This document shows positions 63,029 to 64,000 of a stretch of DNA of 64,000 nt, one piece after another (the first letter of the stretch is position 1; the number at the start of each line of letters is the position of its first letter). Position numbers and translations under genes: made by a program. Source of the DNA: Neobacillus rhizosphaerae (GTDB lineage: Bacteria > Bacillota > Bacilli > Bacillales > Cytobacillaceae). The notes under the pieces were generated by a model. The model did no database searches, was not told the origin of the DNA, and saw only the letters and a list, made by a program, of their open reading frames with translations. The DNA lies in contig NZ_CALBWS010000009.1 in the NCBI RefSeq assembly GCF_937468385.1, positions 62,001 to 126,000 of the forward strand, in the 5' to 3' direction.

Positions 63029-63694
63029 GTGAAAAAGTGGAAAATGATCTTGAGTATCTTTGTGTTAGTGTTAGCAGTTGGAGCCGGAACCCTCTATTAT
63101 TTTTTTAATATCAAAGAATATAAGACTGCTGATACAAAAGTTGATGAGATTGTAAAAAGTGATTACAAGGTGAAGTTGCCTGGTGAGGAAAATACCATGG
63201 ACGGTTCTGGTGAACAAGCTAAGGAGCAAGGTGTAAACGAAACGGCTGAAACGGCTGAAACGGCTGAAACGGCAGAGGCAGGAATAGCAAAGGGTTCTAG
63301 CGGTAGTTACGAAGCGAATCGTAGCCAAAACGTGAAACCAACAGCTAATTCTATTTTAGAAAAATATCAACCATCATTCAAGGATTTAGAAGGTCAGGCA
63401 GATGGAAAGTTAAATTCCCTTATATCGTATGCCTATAGCGAATATCAAACAAAGAAGTCCAAAAGTGAAGACACATCCTATTTTTACTTTTACTCGAAAT
63501 ATAACGGTGCAGCGAAAACCCTTGAAGCAAGTACCGATAATTCCTTTTACTATATTTACAACTCCCTTGTAAAAGAGTTAGAAAAATATGGGTTTAGTTC
63601 AAAAGAAGCGAAGCCGATTAAAGACCATTATTTAAGTCTAAAAAAGCAAAGAAGATCTTCGTTAATGAATAGAGCGGCTGATTATTTAAAATAA
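63029..63694 (+). CDS. Membrane-anchored protein of unknown function with ETA repeats
   Basis: A 221-residue protein I do not recognise. An N-terminal membrane segment (about residues 6-26) leads to a low-complexity, acidic linker (residues ~45-105) with four ETA repeats (TAETAETAETAEA), then a Lys/Tyr/Ser-rich helical domain (about 110-221) with YQPSFKDLEGQADGKLNSLI. It is likely outside the cell, tethered to the membrane. GTG 63029 is 7 nt after AAAGGTGG. Codon use seems ordinary. It is divergent from the metallophosphoesterase, with a 219-bp AT-rich gap. Confidence 0.75.
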   Translation: MKKWKMILSIFVLVLAVGAGTLYYFFNIKEYKTADTKVDEIVKSDYKVKLPGEENTMDGSGEQAKEQGVNETAETAETAETAEAGIAKGSSGSYEANRSQNVKPTANSILEKYQPSFKDLEGQADGKLNSLISYAYSEYQTKKSKSEDTSYFYFYSKYNGAAKTLEASTDNSFYYIYNSLVKELEKYGFSSKEAKPIKDHYLSLKKQRRSSLMNRAADYLK

Positions 63695-63828
63695 TTTGTT
63701 GAGTTTTGCATGAAAATGTTGTAGAAAATGGTATTATTATGTAAAATTATATTATTGCTTCTTATTCTTAGACTATTAATCTAGTTTATGTTTCAGAGGT
63801 TTAATACATAACATCAAGGAGGATTATT

Positions 63829-64000
63829 GTGAAAAGAATTATTGCACTATCAAGCTTTTTATTCCTTTTCCTTTTAGCAGTGCTTCCAGCAAATGTTTCT
63901 CATGCCGCAGCGGCTAAAAGTGTAGAAATTTCAGGTATCACTTTGTTTACCGATGCAGGTGAAATTAAGGCAATAAAAAAGGGTAACAACTTTACCTTTA
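63829..64000 (+). CDS. Secreted protein, 3' part outside window
   Basis: GTG at 63829, 6 nt after AAGGAGG, opens a frame that runs to the window edge (57 codons visible). Residues 1-27 are a clear signal peptide (MKRIIALSSFLFLFLLAVLP) with an AXA-type cleavage near SHAAAA. The mature start, KSVEISGITLFTDAGEIKAI, is beta-rich. Too short to assign a family. Confidence 0.75.
   Translation, partial: MKRIIALSSFLFLFLLAVLPANVSHAAAAKSVEISGITLFTDAGEIKAIKKGNNFTF

Overview
The window looks like the chromosome of an AT-rich, spore-forming member of the Bacillaceae (a Neobacillus/Bacillus-type genome). The evidence is spore-coat genes of the CotI/CotSA/CotF types, a complete cydABCD operon of Bacillus lengths, TPP and preQ1-I riboswitches, strong AAGGAGG ribosome sites with frequent GTG/TTG starts, and many Gram-positive-style hairpin-plus-T-run terminators. 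I see no rRNA, tRNA, prophage, transposase or CRISPR array.

Layout. 1-1990 (minus strand): a thiamine-precursor ABC uptake operon behind a TPP riboswitch, with a dispersed repeat lying between riboswitch and first gene. 2514-8380: cytochrome bd oxidase and its CydCD exporter. 8624-13483: an accessory stretch with a Cys-rich pentapeptide protein, a divergent MarR/quinone-reductase pair with clear operators, an APC permease, and a TetR/53-residue membrane protein pair sharing an operator motif. 13540-22067: RpiR regulator, permease, agmatine deiminase, carbamate kinase, putrescine carbamoyltransferase, spermidine synthase and a RocB-like M20 hydrolase, i.e. agmatine to putrescine (with ATP recovery) to spermidine. 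22129-23752: a 52-bp tandem repeat, then a preQ1-I riboswitch controlling queF and a queuosine-precursor transporter. 24061-28724: sugar-nucleotide epimerase and a spore-coat cluster. 28845-36056: oxidoreductases, PadR, ring-cleavage-type dioxygenase with MhqR-like sites, an APC permease with an unusually structured upstream region, RluF-type pseudouridine synthase and an iron alcohol dehydrogenase. 36498-44507: a three-domain secreted L,D-transpeptidase/cell-wall-binding/SGNH protein, a ParM-like actin with a ParR-like partner and an upstream centromere-like array, and a 1323-residue secreted Ig-repeat protein. 44895-50425: DUF4023 protein, glutamate dehydrogenase, divergent GltC-type LysR, YerD-like glutamate synthase-domain protein and a phosphotransferase. 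50474-64000: peptidase T, NERD protein ending inside a 21-bp tandem array, TetR plus ABC exporter, ASCH protein, a heterodimeric ABC exporter, a secreted metallophosphoesterase with cell-wall-binding repeats, and two further membrane/secreted proteins, the last cut by the window edge.

The strongest candidate for an undescribed system is the ParM/ParR/parC-like cassette at 38414-40484, which resembles a type II plasmid partition locus but sits among ordinary chromosomal genes. Other unexplained items are a cloverleaf-like inverted-repeat element at 33749-33858, the 52-bp and 21-bp tandem arrays, an epimerase whose only well-placed start codon is ATT, and paired palindromes upstream of the agmatine genes. 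All calls are from reading sequence by eye; no database search was possible.
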